Made by a program: the position numbers and the translations under genes
The notes under the pieces: generated by a model
What the model saw: only the letters and a program-made list of their open reading frames with translations
Told to the model about the DNA's origin: nothing
The model's database searches: none
Part shown: in pieces, positions 1 through 6,414 of the stretch
Numbering within the stretch: position 1 is the first letter of the stretch
How the letters are laid out: each line of letters starts with the position of its first letter
Source: Acidobacteriota bacterium
Lineage (GTDB): Bacteria; Acidobacteriota; Vicinamibacteria; Vicinamibacterales; JACQTH01
Assembly: GCA_016210935.1 (NCBI GenBank)
Contig: JACQTH010000576.1
Location: 1 to 9,852 of the forward strand
DNA: 9,852 bases
Reading direction: 5' to 3'

Positions 1-1
1 G

Positions 2-1384
2 ACGAGCTACTTCTCGTCGCTGTACGTGCTGCCGGTCATTGCCGCCAGCACCTTGCTTCTGCGACGGGGAGGCCTCGTGGTGGCGGCGCAGGGCGCGCTT
101 CTGTACGGGATGCTCGTCCTTCTGCAGTATCAAGGCTTCGCATTCGGGCCCGACGACTGGTTTCCCATCGATGTGACGCTGCTGCCGCCGCTGCGGGTGG
201 CCAGTTACACGGTGGCGATCAACGCGTTCGGCTTCATTGCGGTCGCCATCCTGAGCGGCTCGCTGGCCGAGCGGTTGCGCCGCGCCGACGTGAGCCTGGC
301 CGAGGCGTCCGACGAGATCGCGAACCTCCAGGCGCTCAACGAGCACATCATCAACAGCCTGGTGAGCGGCCTGGTCACGACCGATTACAGCGGCAAGATC
401 GTCACGTTCAATCGCGGCGCCGAGCTCATCACCGGGTACAACCCGGACGAAGTCCTGGGGCAGCAGATTCAGGAGGTCCTGCGGCTTCCGGCCGACTTCG
501 TCGCCACGATGCGGGTCGATCAGCGCGAGCGGGCGAATCACGTCGAGTACCGGTTTACCGCCGCGGGCCAGGACCTCGACCTCGCGTTGAGCGCGTCGCA
601 CCTCGAAACCCCGAAGGGCCGCGCCGGCCTGATTTTCTCGTTTCAGGATGTGACCGACATCAAACGCCTCGAACGCGAGGCCCAGATTCAGCAGCGGCTG
701 GCGGCGCTCGGTGAGATGGCCGCCGGGATCGCGCACGAGATTCGCAACCCGCTGGCCTCGATGTCCGGCTCCATTCAGGTCCTGCGCAACGAATTGCCGC
801 TGAGCGACGATCAAGCGCAGTTGATGGACATCGTGATCCGGGAATCGGAGCGCCTGAACTCGACGATCAGGAGCTTCCTCGCGTACGCGCGGCCGCAGCG
901 GCTCGGCATCAGCCGTCTCGATCTGCGACGGGTGCTCGAAGACACCGCGCTGCTGCTGCGCAACAGCACGGAGTTCTGCGAGGGACACGCGATCGTCGTC
1001 GATGCTCCGACCTCCGGGCTCTGGTACGAGGCGGATGAAGGCCAGATTCGCCAGATTGTCTGGAATCTCGCGAGCAACGGGCTCAAGGCGATGGCCTCAG
1101 GCGGCGCGTTGACGCTGCGCGTCAGGGTCGAATCGGATGGCGATGTCGTGCTCTCGGTGCAGGATCAGGGCGTGGGCATTCCCTCCGAACAGCTCGACGC
1201 AATCTTCCAGCCGTTCCATGGCGCGTTCGAAAAGGGCAGTGGGCTGGGACTCGCGATCGTCCATCGCCTGGTCAGCGAGTACAGCGGCGAGATTCAGATT
1301 ACCTCGCAGCCCGGACACGGCACGACGGTCTCCGTGCGTCTGCCACTGAAGGCCGCTGAGCCTGAGTTGGCTGTAGCTGGATAA
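2..1384 (+). CDS. pilS: PilS-like sensor histidine kinase, 5' end outside window
   Basis: This is the membrane sensor kinase of the PilS/PilR pair that controls pilin transcription. The reading frame is open from base 2, so the gene starts upstream; a GTG at 26 is internal, since the residues before it (TSYFSSLY) continue the membrane region. Numbering from that GTG, hydrophobic segments cover about 1-35 and 57-77, so only the last membrane helices are present. A PAS-like domain follows (about 100-215; GLVTTDYSGKIVTFN, FQDVTDI). The HisKA H-box has His237 (AHEIRNPLASM). The ATPase domain has an N-box at Asn347 (IVWNLASNGLKAM), a G1 box (DQGVGIP) and a G2 box (GSGLGLAIVHRLV). All catalytic motifs are intact. 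The stop lies 21 bp before the pilR ATG, so the two are co-transcribed. A generic NtrB-like kinase is the alternative, but the neighbours pilR and pilA settle the call. Confidence 0.93.
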   Translation, partial: TSYFSSLYVLPVIAASTLLLRRGGLVVAAQGALLYGMLVLLQYQGFAFGPDDWFPIDVTLLPPLRVASYTVAINAFGFIAVAILSGSLAERLRRADVSLAEASDEIANLQALNEHIINSLVSGLVTTDYSGKIVTFNRGAELITGYNPDEVLGQQIQEVLRLPADFVATMRVDQRERANHVEYRFTAAGQDLDLALSASHLETPKGRAGLIFSFQDVTDIKRLEREAQIQQRLAALGEMAAGIAHEIRNPLASMSGSIQVLRNELPLSDDQAQLMDIVIRESERLNSTIRSFLAYARPQRLGISRLDLRRVLEDTALLLRNSTEFCEGHAIVVDAPTSGLWYEADEGQIRQIVWNLASNGLKAMASGGALTLRVRVESDGDVVLSVQDQGVGIPSEQLDAIFQPFHGAFEKGSGLGLAIVHRLVSEYSGEIQITSQPGHGTTVSVRLPLKAAEPELAVAG

Positions 1385-1405
1385 TGGCGGGTGGCATTCA
1401 AAAAC

Positions 1406-2818
1406 ATGAGCACCACTGAAACCCTCGCTCCAGCTCGAACGAAACAGCGCATCCTCATCGTGGACGATGAGCGATCGATGCGCGAGCTGCTCGGAATCGT
1501 CCTGCGCCGCGAGGGCTACGACGTGTTGGTGGCCGAGAGCGGCCGGCAGGCGGTCGCCGTCCTCGAACGGGAAACGGTCGACCTGCTGATCTCGGACATC
1601 AAGATGCCGGATATCGACGGCGTCGAGGTCCTGAGGGCCGCGAAGCGCGTCGACCAGGAGATTCTCGGGATCATGATTACCGCCTATGCGTCGACGAGCA
1701 CGGCCGTCGAAGCGCTGCGCATGGGCGCCTATGACTACCTCACCAAGCCCTTCGACGTCGAAGAGCTGAAGATCGTCGTCCGCAAGGCGCTCGAGCGACG
1801 CCAGCTCCAGCAGGAAAACGTCCTGCTGAAGCGGGTCCTCCAGAGCGCGCACGAGTTCTCGAACATCATCGGGCGAAGCGCGCCGATGCTCGCCGTCTTC
1901 AAGCTGATCGAGACCATCGCGGCAACCAACAGCACCATTCTGGTCACGGGCGAATCGGGCACGGGAAAAGAGCTCGTCGCACGAGCCATTCACTTCAATT
2001 CACCGCGCCGCGACAACCCCTTCGTCGCGTTGAACTGCGGCGCCTTTCCGGAATCGCTCCTCGAGTCCGAGCTGTTCGGTCACGTCAAGGGCTCGTTCAC
2101 CGGCGCGGACGCGAACAAGAAGGGGCTTGTCGAGGTTGCCGAACGGGGCACGATCTTCCTGGACGAGATTGGCGAGATGAGCCCCATGATGCAGGTGAAG
2201 CTGCTGCGCGTCCTGCAGGAGCGCACGTTCCGCCGCGTGGGCGGGCTCGAGGAAGTCGAAGCCGACATCCGCATCATCGCCGCGACCAACCGCGATTTGT
2301 CGAAGCTCGTCTCCGAAGGGAGATTCCGTGAAGATCTGTACTATCGGATCAACGTCATCCCGATTCACCTGCCGCCGCTTCGCGACCGGCGGGACGACAT
2401 TCCGCTGCTCGCGGCGCATTTCGTGAAGAAGTATGCAGAGCAGATGAAGAAGCCGATTGCCGGCATCACGAATGAGGCGACGTTGTATCTGGAGTTATAC
2501 GAGTGGCCGGGCAATATCCGCGAGCTCGAGAACGTCATCGAGCGCGCCGTGGCGCTCGAACCGACCTCGACGGTGACCTCCGCGAGTCTTCCTCATTATG
2601 TCTGCGGGAACCTGCCCAGGGCGGCCGTCAAAACGGTTCCGCTTCCGGAAGGCTTCGACCTCAAGCAGCACGTCCAGGATCTCGAACGCGACTACGTCGT
2701 GCAGGCGCTGAAGAAGGCGGGCGGCGTGCAGGTGAAGGCGGCTGAGCTCCTCAATCTCAGCTTCCGGCAATTTCGCTATTATGTCGAGAAATACAATCTG
2801 CGCGACGGGCGCGACTGA
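1406..2818 (+). CDS. pilR: PilR sigma-54-dependent response regulator
   Basis: This is an NtrC-class enhancer-binding activator that, when phosphorylated by PilS, drives RpoN-dependent pilA transcription. From ATG 1406 it is 470 aa, normal for the family. The receiver domain (about 14-130) has the acidic pair in LIVDDE, phospho-acceptor Asp64 (SDIKMPD), TAYAS and the switch Lys in YLTKPFD. The AAA+ domain (about 150-390) has Walker A GESGTGKE, the sigma-54 contact loop GSFTGA (the Ser form of GAFTGA), Walker B TIFLDEIGEM, and the arginine-finger region FREDLYYRINV, followed by WPGNIRELENVIERAV. A Fis-type helix-turn-helix closes the protein (AAELLNLSFRQFRYYVEKY). A GTG at 1391 in the same frame is an alternative start; ATG 1406 is preferred because the GGCGGGTGG stretch ending at 1394 is better spaced from it. 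Its likely binding site and target promoter lie immediately downstream. Confidence 0.95.
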   Translation: MSTTETLAPARTKQRILIVDDERSMRELLGIVLRREGYDVLVAESGRQAVAVLERETVDLLISDIKMPDIDGVEVLRAAKRVDQEILGIMITAYASTSTAVEALRMGAYDYLTKPFDVEELKIVVRKALERRQLQQENVLLKRVLQSAHEFSNIIGRSAPMLAVFKLIETIAATNSTILVTGESGTGKELVARAIHFNSPRRDNPFVALNCGAFPESLLESELFGHVKGSFTGADANKKGLVEVAERGTIFLDEIGEMSPMMQVKLLRVLQERTFRRVGGLEEVEADIRIIAATNRDLSKLVSEGRFREDLYYRINVIPIHLPPLRDRRDDIPLLAAHFVKKYAEQMKKPIAGITNEATLYLELYEWPGNIRELENVIERAVALEPTSTVTSASLPHYVCGNLPRAAVKTVPLPEGFDLKQHVQDLERDYVVQALKKAGGVQVKAAELLNLSFRQFRYYVEKYNLRDGRD

Positions 2819-2837
2819 CAATTCTCGGCAGCCGGCG

Positions 2838-2854
2838 GTGACGCATTGCGTCAC
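2838..2854. promoter_or_regulatory. Perfect dyad, candidate PilR enhancer site
   Basis: GTGACGCATTGCGTCAC is a perfect 8-bp inverted repeat with a single central base. It begins 20 bp after the pilR stop and is centred about 130 bp upstream of the predicted pilA transcription start. That is the usual place for the upstream sites of sigma-54 activators, which bind dyads through a Fis-type HTH. A one-base loop makes an RNA hairpin unlikely, so a protein-binding dyad fits better than a terminator for pilR. The assignment to PilR is inferred from position only. Confidence 0.5.
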
Positions 2855-2948
2855 TTTCGGCCGTGATGCTCCGTAAACCTTCATCGGGCACTTCCGATAA
2901 ACCCATCTGACGGCGGATGTTGGCCCGAACCCGTGGTGAACGGCCGAG

Positions 2949-2965
2949 GTGGCATCCGGGTTGTA
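2949..2965 (+). promoter_or_regulatory. Sigma-54-like -24/-12 promoter of pilA
   Basis: GTGGCATCCGGGTTGTA resembles the sigma-54 consensus YTGGCACGNNNNTTGCW. TGGCA (2950-2954) gives the -24 GG and TTGTA (2961-2965) the -12 element, with correct spacing. The -12 GC reads GT, the main weakness. It is the only good match seen between pilR and pilA, and it lies beside a PilR gene. Predicted start is near 2975, giving a leader of about 100 nt. That leader contains a short hairpin (3002-3021, 2-nt bulge) with a UUCG loop and ends in A/G-rich ribosome-binding sequence. Confidence 0.6.
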
Positions 2966-3075
2966 TAGGGCAACCGACAGGATCACAGGCTGGGAGAAAC
3001 ATCCGGCGTCTTCGGACCGGACGGGCAGGCAAATCGTCAACTGCAGGAGCAGAAGGAACAATGAGGAGCAAGGAC

Positions 3076-3612
3076 ATGAAGGACAACAAGGGCTTCACGC
3101 TGATCGAGCTGTTGATCGTTGTGGCGATCATCGGCATCATTGCAGCCATCGCCGTGCCGGGGCTGCTGCGTGCCCGTCAGTCCGGCAACGAGGCGTCGGC
3201 GATTGGATCGATGCGCGCCGTCAACAGCGCCCAGTCGAGCTTCGCGTCAAGCTGTGGCAACGGGTTCTACTCACCGAGTCTGACGAACCTCGGGACGGGT
3301 CCCGGCGGGACGGTGGGCGTCAACGCATTCATCAGCCCCGACCTGGGCAGCGCGGCCACGGTGACCAAGAGCGGCTATACCGTGACGATGAGCAGCTCGA
3401 CGGGCGCGGCGACAGGCGCGCCGGCCTCGTGCAACGGTCTGGCGGCCGGCGCCGTCGTTCAAGGCTACAACGGCACGGCGACCCCGATGGCGGGCGGCGG
3501 CGCGCGGGCCTTCGGCACGAACACGACCGGCACGATCTACTCCGCAACTGGTACGACGGCGCTCGCGATGACCGACACCGCCGCGCCAGCGGGTGCGTCG
3601 CCAATCCAGTAG
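3076..3612 (+). CDS. pilA: Type IV major pilin PilA
   Basis: This is the structural subunit of the pilus: exported, cleaved and N-methylated by PilD, then polymerised from the inner membrane. From ATG 3076 it is 178 aa with a short positively charged leader MKDNKG cut before Phe7. The mature N-terminus is FTLIELLIVVAIIG, with Glu at +5 and Pro about +22, a textbook class III signal and alpha-1 helix. Residues from about 60 on are rich in Gly, Ser, Thr and Ala with few charges. They hold exactly two cysteines, Cys60 and Cys119, which could form a disulfide. ATG 3076 has AGGAG at 3064-3068 with 7-nt spacing. ATG 3061 in the same frame, with AAGGA at 3053-3057, would give an 11-residue leader and may also be used. 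The gene has its own candidate sigma-54 promoter and its own terminator, as expected for a highly expressed pilin. Confidence 0.93.
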   Translation: MKDNKGFTLIELLIVVAIIGIIAAIAVPGLLRARQSGNEASAIGSMRAVNSAQSSFASSCGNGFYSPSLTNLGTGPGGTVGVNAFISPDLGSAATVTKSGYTVTMSSSTGAATGAPASCNGLAAGAVVQGYNGTATPMAGGGARAFGTNTTGTIYSATGTTALAMTDTAAPAGASPIQ

Positions 3613-3621
3613 GAGGGAATT

Positions 3622-3692
3622 TTGGCGATTGAGCGATCCGGCGAGTTGACGTCGCTGGGTCGCCACAAATCGCCAGATCGCCAGATCGCCAA
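3622..3692 (+). repeat. Intergenic inverted tandem-unit element A (8-bp unit)
   Basis: The left arm carries degenerate 8-bp units: TTGGCGAT (3622), TGAGCGAT (3630), CCGGCGAG (3638). The right arm carries the complement: GTCGCCACAA (3659), then ATCGCCAG (3669), ATCGCCAG (3677) and ATCGCCAA (3685). The outermost TTTGGCGAT (3621-3629) pairs perfectly with ATCGCCAAA (3685-3693). It lies between the pilA stop and the pilA terminator. Confidence 0.65.
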
Positions 3693-3698
3693 ATGGCT

Positions 3699-3737
3699 AA
3701 AGGGATGTCGCCTTCGGGCGCCATCCCTTTTTCGTTT
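3699..3737 (+). terminator. Rho-independent terminator of pilA
   Basis: AAAGGGATGTCGCC (3699-3712) and GGCGCCATCCCTTT (3717-3730) pair over 14 positions with one mismatch around a UUCG tetraloop (3713-3716) closed by C-G. The T-rich tail TTTTTCGTTTT follows. This is a textbook intrinsic terminator. It separates pilA from the VKOR-DsbA/ABC/pilD genes and lets pilin be expressed at a different level. Confidence 0.93.
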
Positions 3738-3759
3738 TGACCCCGCCACTCGCTATACT
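3731..3759 (+). promoter_or_regulatory. Possible sigma-70-type promoter for the VKOR-DsbA unit
   Basis: TATACT (3754-3759) is a good -10 hexamer. The -35 at 17-bp spacing would be TTCGTT (3731-3736), which is weak and overlaps the terminator tail; a better TTGACC (3737-3742) is only 11 bp away. Transcription would start near 3766, leaving only about 7 nt before ATG 3773, so the mRNA would be nearly leaderless. That agrees with the absence of a ribosome-binding site. The expectation that a promoter must follow the terminator is the main support. Confidence 0.35.
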
Positions 3760-3772
3760 GGCCCAGTACCCC

Positions 3773-4972
3773 ATGAAAAGCGCCGCCTACCGCGCCGCGC
3801 TGGTCCTGGCCCTGCTCGGGTTGGGTGCCTCCGCGGAATCGACCTACGTGCATTACCGGCTGCTGAACGATCCGCTGTACAGGAGCGTGTGCGACATCAG
3901 CTCCACCGTGAGCTGCTCGCAGGTGTACACCAGCCGGTTTGGGACGGTCGCTTCGGTGCCTGTCGCGCTAATCGGGCTGCTCTGGTTCGTGCTGGTGGTG
4001 CTGTTGCTTCTCGGGGCGCCGCGGTCCGAGCGGTTTCGCGAAAACGTCTCCGCGTATCTCTTTGCGCTCTCGACGCTGGCGCTCGCCGGCGTGCTGTATC
4101 TGGGGTACGCGTCGTTCTTCGTCTTGAAAGCCGTCTGCGTGTTTTGTGTCTTGACCTATATCGCCGTGATCGGCCTGTTTGTCCTTACCGGAGCGGCGAC
4201 TTCTTATCCTATGACCACAGTGCCGAAACGTGCAGCAGCCGATCTCAAGCGCCTGGCGGCGACGCCGCTCGCGCTCGCCCTGGCGCTCCTCTACATTGGC
4301 GGCGTGGCGACCGTGCTGGCGTTCTTCCCGCGCGGCAGCGGGGCGGCGGATGGAACCGCGCCGCCTCCGAGCCAGGACATCAAGACCGAGTTCGAGCGAT
4401 TCCTGGACACCGAGCCCCGGGCCGTCGTGCCTGTCGACGCCGGCAACGCAAAGGTCGTGATCGTCAAGTTCAACGACTGGCAGTGTCCCCCGTGCCGGGA
4501 GACGCACCGGACGTACAAGCCGATCTTCGAGAAGTGGGAGAAGCAGCGGCCGGGCGCCGTCAAATACGTCCTCAAGGATTATCCGTTGGATCCGGAGTGC
4601 AACCAGAACACGCCGCGAGGCGGTCATCTGGCCGCCTGCGAGGCGGCGGTGGCGGTCCGGCTGGCGCGGCGGCACAAGGGCGACCACCAGCTGGAAGAAT
4701 GGATCTTCGAGCACCAGGAGGAACTGTCGCCTGCGCTCGTGAAAGAGGCGGCCCGGGATATCGGCCAGGTCCAGGACTTCGATGCCCAGTATGCGAAGGT
4801 GCTCGAAGAAGTAAGGGCGGACATCGCGCTGGGCGGGCTGCTGAAGGTGCAGGCCACGCCGACGTTTTTCATCAACGGTTTGAAGGTCGAAGGCGGCTTC
4901 AACCCGCAGTTTTTCGACGCCGCGATCGCACACGAGCTGAAGAAGGCGGACCAGGCGGCGAGGCCGAAGTAA
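3773..4972 (+). CDS. VKOR-DsbA fusion disulfide-forming membrane protein
   Basis: This is predicted to make disulfides in exported proteins: the VKOR half passes electrons to quinone and reoxidises the fused thioredoxin-like half. The protein is 399 aa. Residues 1-145 form a four-to-five-helix vitamin K epoxide reductase domain with loop cysteines Cys40 and Cys48 (SVCDISSTVSCSQ), the family SVPVALIG segment, and the CxxC Cys122/Cys125 (CVFC). Another membrane helix (about 165-185) and a Pro-rich linker lead to a DsbA/thioredoxin_4 domain. That domain has a CPPC active site at Cys238-Cys241, a second Cys276/Cys289 pair, and the cis-proline in VQATPTFFING. ATG 3773 starts the typical MKSAAYRAALVLALL helix; a TTG at 3737 is in frame but overlaps the terminator. 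Its place straight after a two-cysteine pilin suggests that pilus proteins are substrates. That link is inference; the domain call is firm. Confidence 0.92.
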   Translation: MKSAAYRAALVLALLGLGASAESTYVHYRLLNDPLYRSVCDISSTVSCSQVYTSRFGTVASVPVALIGLLWFVLVVLLLLGAPRSERFRENVSAYLFALSTLALAGVLYLGYASFFVLKAVCVFCVLTYIAVIGLFVLTGAATSYPMTTVPKRAAADLKRLAATPLALALALLYIGGVATVLAFFPRGSGAADGTAPPPSQDIKTEFERFLDTEPRAVVPVDAGNAKVVIVKFNDWQCPPCRETHRTYKPIFEKWEKQRPGAVKYVLKDYPLDPECNQNTPRGGHLAACEAAVAVRLARRHKGDHQLEEWIFEHQEELSPALVKEAARDIGQVQDFDAQYAKVLEEVRADIALGGLLKVQATPTFFINGLKVEGGFNPQFFDAAIAHELKKADQAARPK

Positions 4973-4984
4973 AAATGCCGGCCC

Positions 4985-5078
4985 AGTCAGAGGTCGGGGG
5001 TCAGGGGTCAGGGGCCGGTAGAAGGTCGGCTCCGCGTCTGGTGCGATTTACCGATCCCCGACCCCCGTCCCCCGTCCC
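4985..5078 (+). repeat. Intergenic inverted tandem-unit element B (7-bp unit), G4-prone
   Basis: This fills the 115-bp gap before the ABC ATPase. The left arm reads AGTCAGA, GGTCGGG, GGTCAGG, GGTCAGG (4985-5012), plus GG. The right arm reads CCGATCC, CCGACCC, CCGTCCC, CCGTCCC (5051-5078). Four 7-bp units in each arm are complementary apart from scattered mismatches, around a 38-bp spacer. The right arm has four C-runs (C4, C5, C5, C3) two bases apart, a strong G-quadruplex motif on the minus strand. It ends 9 bp before the next start codon, where no ribosome-binding site is visible. Confidence 0.8.
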
Positions 5079-5087
5079 GCGATCGTG

Positions 5088-6026
5088 ATGTCAGCTATCA
5101 GAACCGACTCTCTCACCAAAGACTACTCGACCGGCTTCTGGCGTCCGCGTCCCTACCGCGCGCTCGACCATCTCACGATCGATGTGGCGGCCGGGGAGGT
5201 CTTCGGCTTCCTCGGACCGAACGGCGCGGGCAAGACCACGACCTTGAAGCTGCTGATGCGGCTGATTTTTCCGACCTCCGGTCACGTCGAGGTTCTCGGC
5301 CGGCCGGCTGGTGACGCCTCGGTCAAGCGGCGCATCGGCTATCTGCCGGAGAACCCGTACTTCTACGACAACCTGACGGCGGAGGAACTGCTGGTCTACT
5401 ACGCGCGGCTGCTCGGCCAGCGCGGGCGCGACGCGTCAAGCCGGGCTGGTGAGCTGCTCGACCTGGTCGGCATCGGTCGCGAGCGGACGCTGCAGCTCCG
5501 GAAGTTCTCCAAAGGGATGGTGCAGCGCGTCGGACTGGCGCAGGCGCTGTTGAACGATCCCGAGGTCGTCTTCCTCGACGAACCGATGTCGGGGCTGGAT
5601 CCGCTCGGCCGGCGTGAGGTCCGGGCGTTGATTCTCCGGCTGCGCGAGCGCGGCCGGACGGTGTTTTTCAGCTCCCACATCTTGTCGGACGCCGAATCGC
5701 TCTGCAACCGCGTCGCCATCCTCTCGGCCGGCCGTCTGGTGGCGACCGGCGCGGTGAGCGAGCTGCTGGCCTTTGACGTCACGGGGTGGGAACTGGTGAT
5801 GGCGAATCTCTCCGCCGCGACCGTCGAGCGGTTGAGCGCCGGGATCGTGCGCGCGACGCGGATCGCCGAAGGGCGCTATGCGCTGGAACTGCCGATCGAG
5901 AGTGCCCCGGAAGGACTCCTGCGCGAGCTGACGGCCACGGGCGCGACGCTGGTGTCGCTCAACCCGATTCGCCCGACGCTGGAAGACGTATTCGTGAAGA
6001 AGATTTCGACGGCGGCGGCGAGATGA
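5088..6026 (+). CDS. ABC transporter ATP-binding protein (PilH-like position)
   Basis: This is the cytoplasmic ATPase of an ABC-2 type exporter; it partners the permease at 6415. The protein is 312 aa. Motifs, counted from ATG 5088: Walker A GPNGAGKT (43-50), a Q-loop region reading GYLPENP with Glu in place of Gln as common in this subfamily, signature FSKGMVQR (140-147), Walker B VVFLDEP (160-166), D-loop SGLDP and switch His197 (FFSSHILSD). Residues after about 230 form the usual C-terminal extension ending LEDVFVKKI. GTG 5085, one codon upstream, is the alternative start. In Myxococcus xanthus an ABC ATPase, PilH, lies between pilA and pilD and is needed for pili; the same placement here makes a PilH-like role likely but not proven by sequence. 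The stop overlaps an ATG (ATGA at 6023) that opens a frame through the repeat element that follows. Confidence 0.92.
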   Translation: MSAIRTDSLTKDYSTGFWRPRPYRALDHLTIDVAAGEVFGFLGPNGAGKTTTLKLLMRLIFPTSGHVEVLGRPAGDASVKRRIGYLPENPYFYDNLTAEELLVYYARLLGQRGRDASSRAGELLDLVGIGRERTLQLRKFSKGMVQRVGLAQALLNDPEVVFLDEPMSGLDPLGRREVRALILRLRERGRTVFFSSHILSDAESLCNRVAILSAGRLVATGAVSELLAFDVTGWELVMANLSAATVERLSAGIVRATRIAEGRYALELPIESAPEGLLRELTATGATLVSLNPIRPTLEDVFVKKISTAAAR

Positions 6027-6127
6027 ACACTCTCAAGAACGAGAACGCACGAAGACGCGAAGACACGAAGACGCGAAGATGCCGCCCTTCGACGTGGGCG
6101 AGCCTGCATGGCAGGCTCGCCAGCGGA

Positions 6128-6208
6128 CGACAGGAGGGCCGAAATCCAAACCGCCGGACGAGTAACAACACGGATACTACGCGGTTTGGGATTTCGGCCC
6201 TCCTGTCG
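6128..6208 (+). repeat. 27-bp inverted repeat nested in element C
   Basis: CGACAGGAGGGCCGAAATCC plus AAACCGC (6128-6154) is the reverse complement of 6181-6208 except for one extra G on the right. The loop is 26 nt (6155-6180). It sits inside the 16-bp outer repeat formed by 6082-6097 and 6229-6244, making a long, branched snap-back structure. Confidence 0.92.
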
Positions 6209-6277
6209 TGGCTGCGCCGCTCACGGCGCCACGTCGAAGGGCGGTCGCTGTGTACGCAGTTTGGCCTTGTGCATGCC

Positions 6278-6370
6278 GGGTCTAGCAGCCCGTGGGGGAT
6301 GCAGCGCCAGCCGAATGCAGCTCGCCAGCCTCGGTGCGACGCTGGACTTGCACCACGGGCTGCTAGACCC
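6278..6370 (+). repeat. 18-bp perfect inverted repeat nested in element C
   Basis: GGGTCTAGCAGCCCGTGG (6278-6295) is the exact reverse complement of 6353-6370, with a 57-nt interior holding weaker pairings (CAGCG at 6303 with CGCTG at 6339). The right arm abuts the four-unit CTTTGTG arm, sharing its last base. Confidence 0.92.
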
Positions 6371-6414
6371 TTTGTGTCTTTGTGTCTTTGTGCCTTTGTG
6401 CTCCCCCCGCTCTG

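Larger units (their letters stand above)
6047..6401 (+). repeat. Composite nested inverted-repeat element C
   Basis: A 355-bp insert separates the ATPase and permease genes. The outer arms are exactly four 8-bp units each: GCACGAAG, ACGCGAAG, ACACGAAG, ACGCGAAG (6047-6078) and CTTTGTGT twice then CTTTGTGC twice (6370-6401). Of the seven differences between the arms, six leave G-U pairs in + strand RNA. Inside lie a perfect 16-bp repeat (6082-6097 with 6229-6244), a 10-bp hairpin (6098-6107 with 6111-6120), a 27-bp near-perfect stem (6128-6154 with 6181-6208) and an 18-bp perfect repeat (6278-6295 with 6353-6370). A frame opening at ATG 6023 and stopping at 6413-6415 crosses the whole element, but its 130 residues look like translated repeat. 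Confidence 0.9.

Noticed and set aside
2150..2818. Minus-strand frames opposite pilR (for example 2000-2419, 2495-3061)
   Set aside because: They are antisense shadows of an intact, well-conserved regulator.
2874..2903. TAAACC direct repeat (2874-2879 and 2898-2903) as a second PilR site
   Set aside because: Only six bases match and they are 24 bp apart; too weak beside the perfect dyad at 2838.
3602..3700. CRISPR array from the ATCGCCAG copies
   Set aside because: Units are 8 bp and contiguous, with no spacers and no cas genes; they form one arm of an inverted element.
3622..5088. Long frame starting at TTG 3622 behind AGGAGG (3611-3616)
   Set aside because: It overlaps the VKOR-DsbA gene in another frame, is Arg-rich with no domains, and reads through the terminator. 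The good ribosome-binding match overlapping the pilA stop is probably chance.
6047..6401. Insertion sequence with terminal inverted repeats
   Set aside because: No transposase and no visible target duplication. The arms are tandem units, not transposon ends. A non-autonomous element cannot be excluded.
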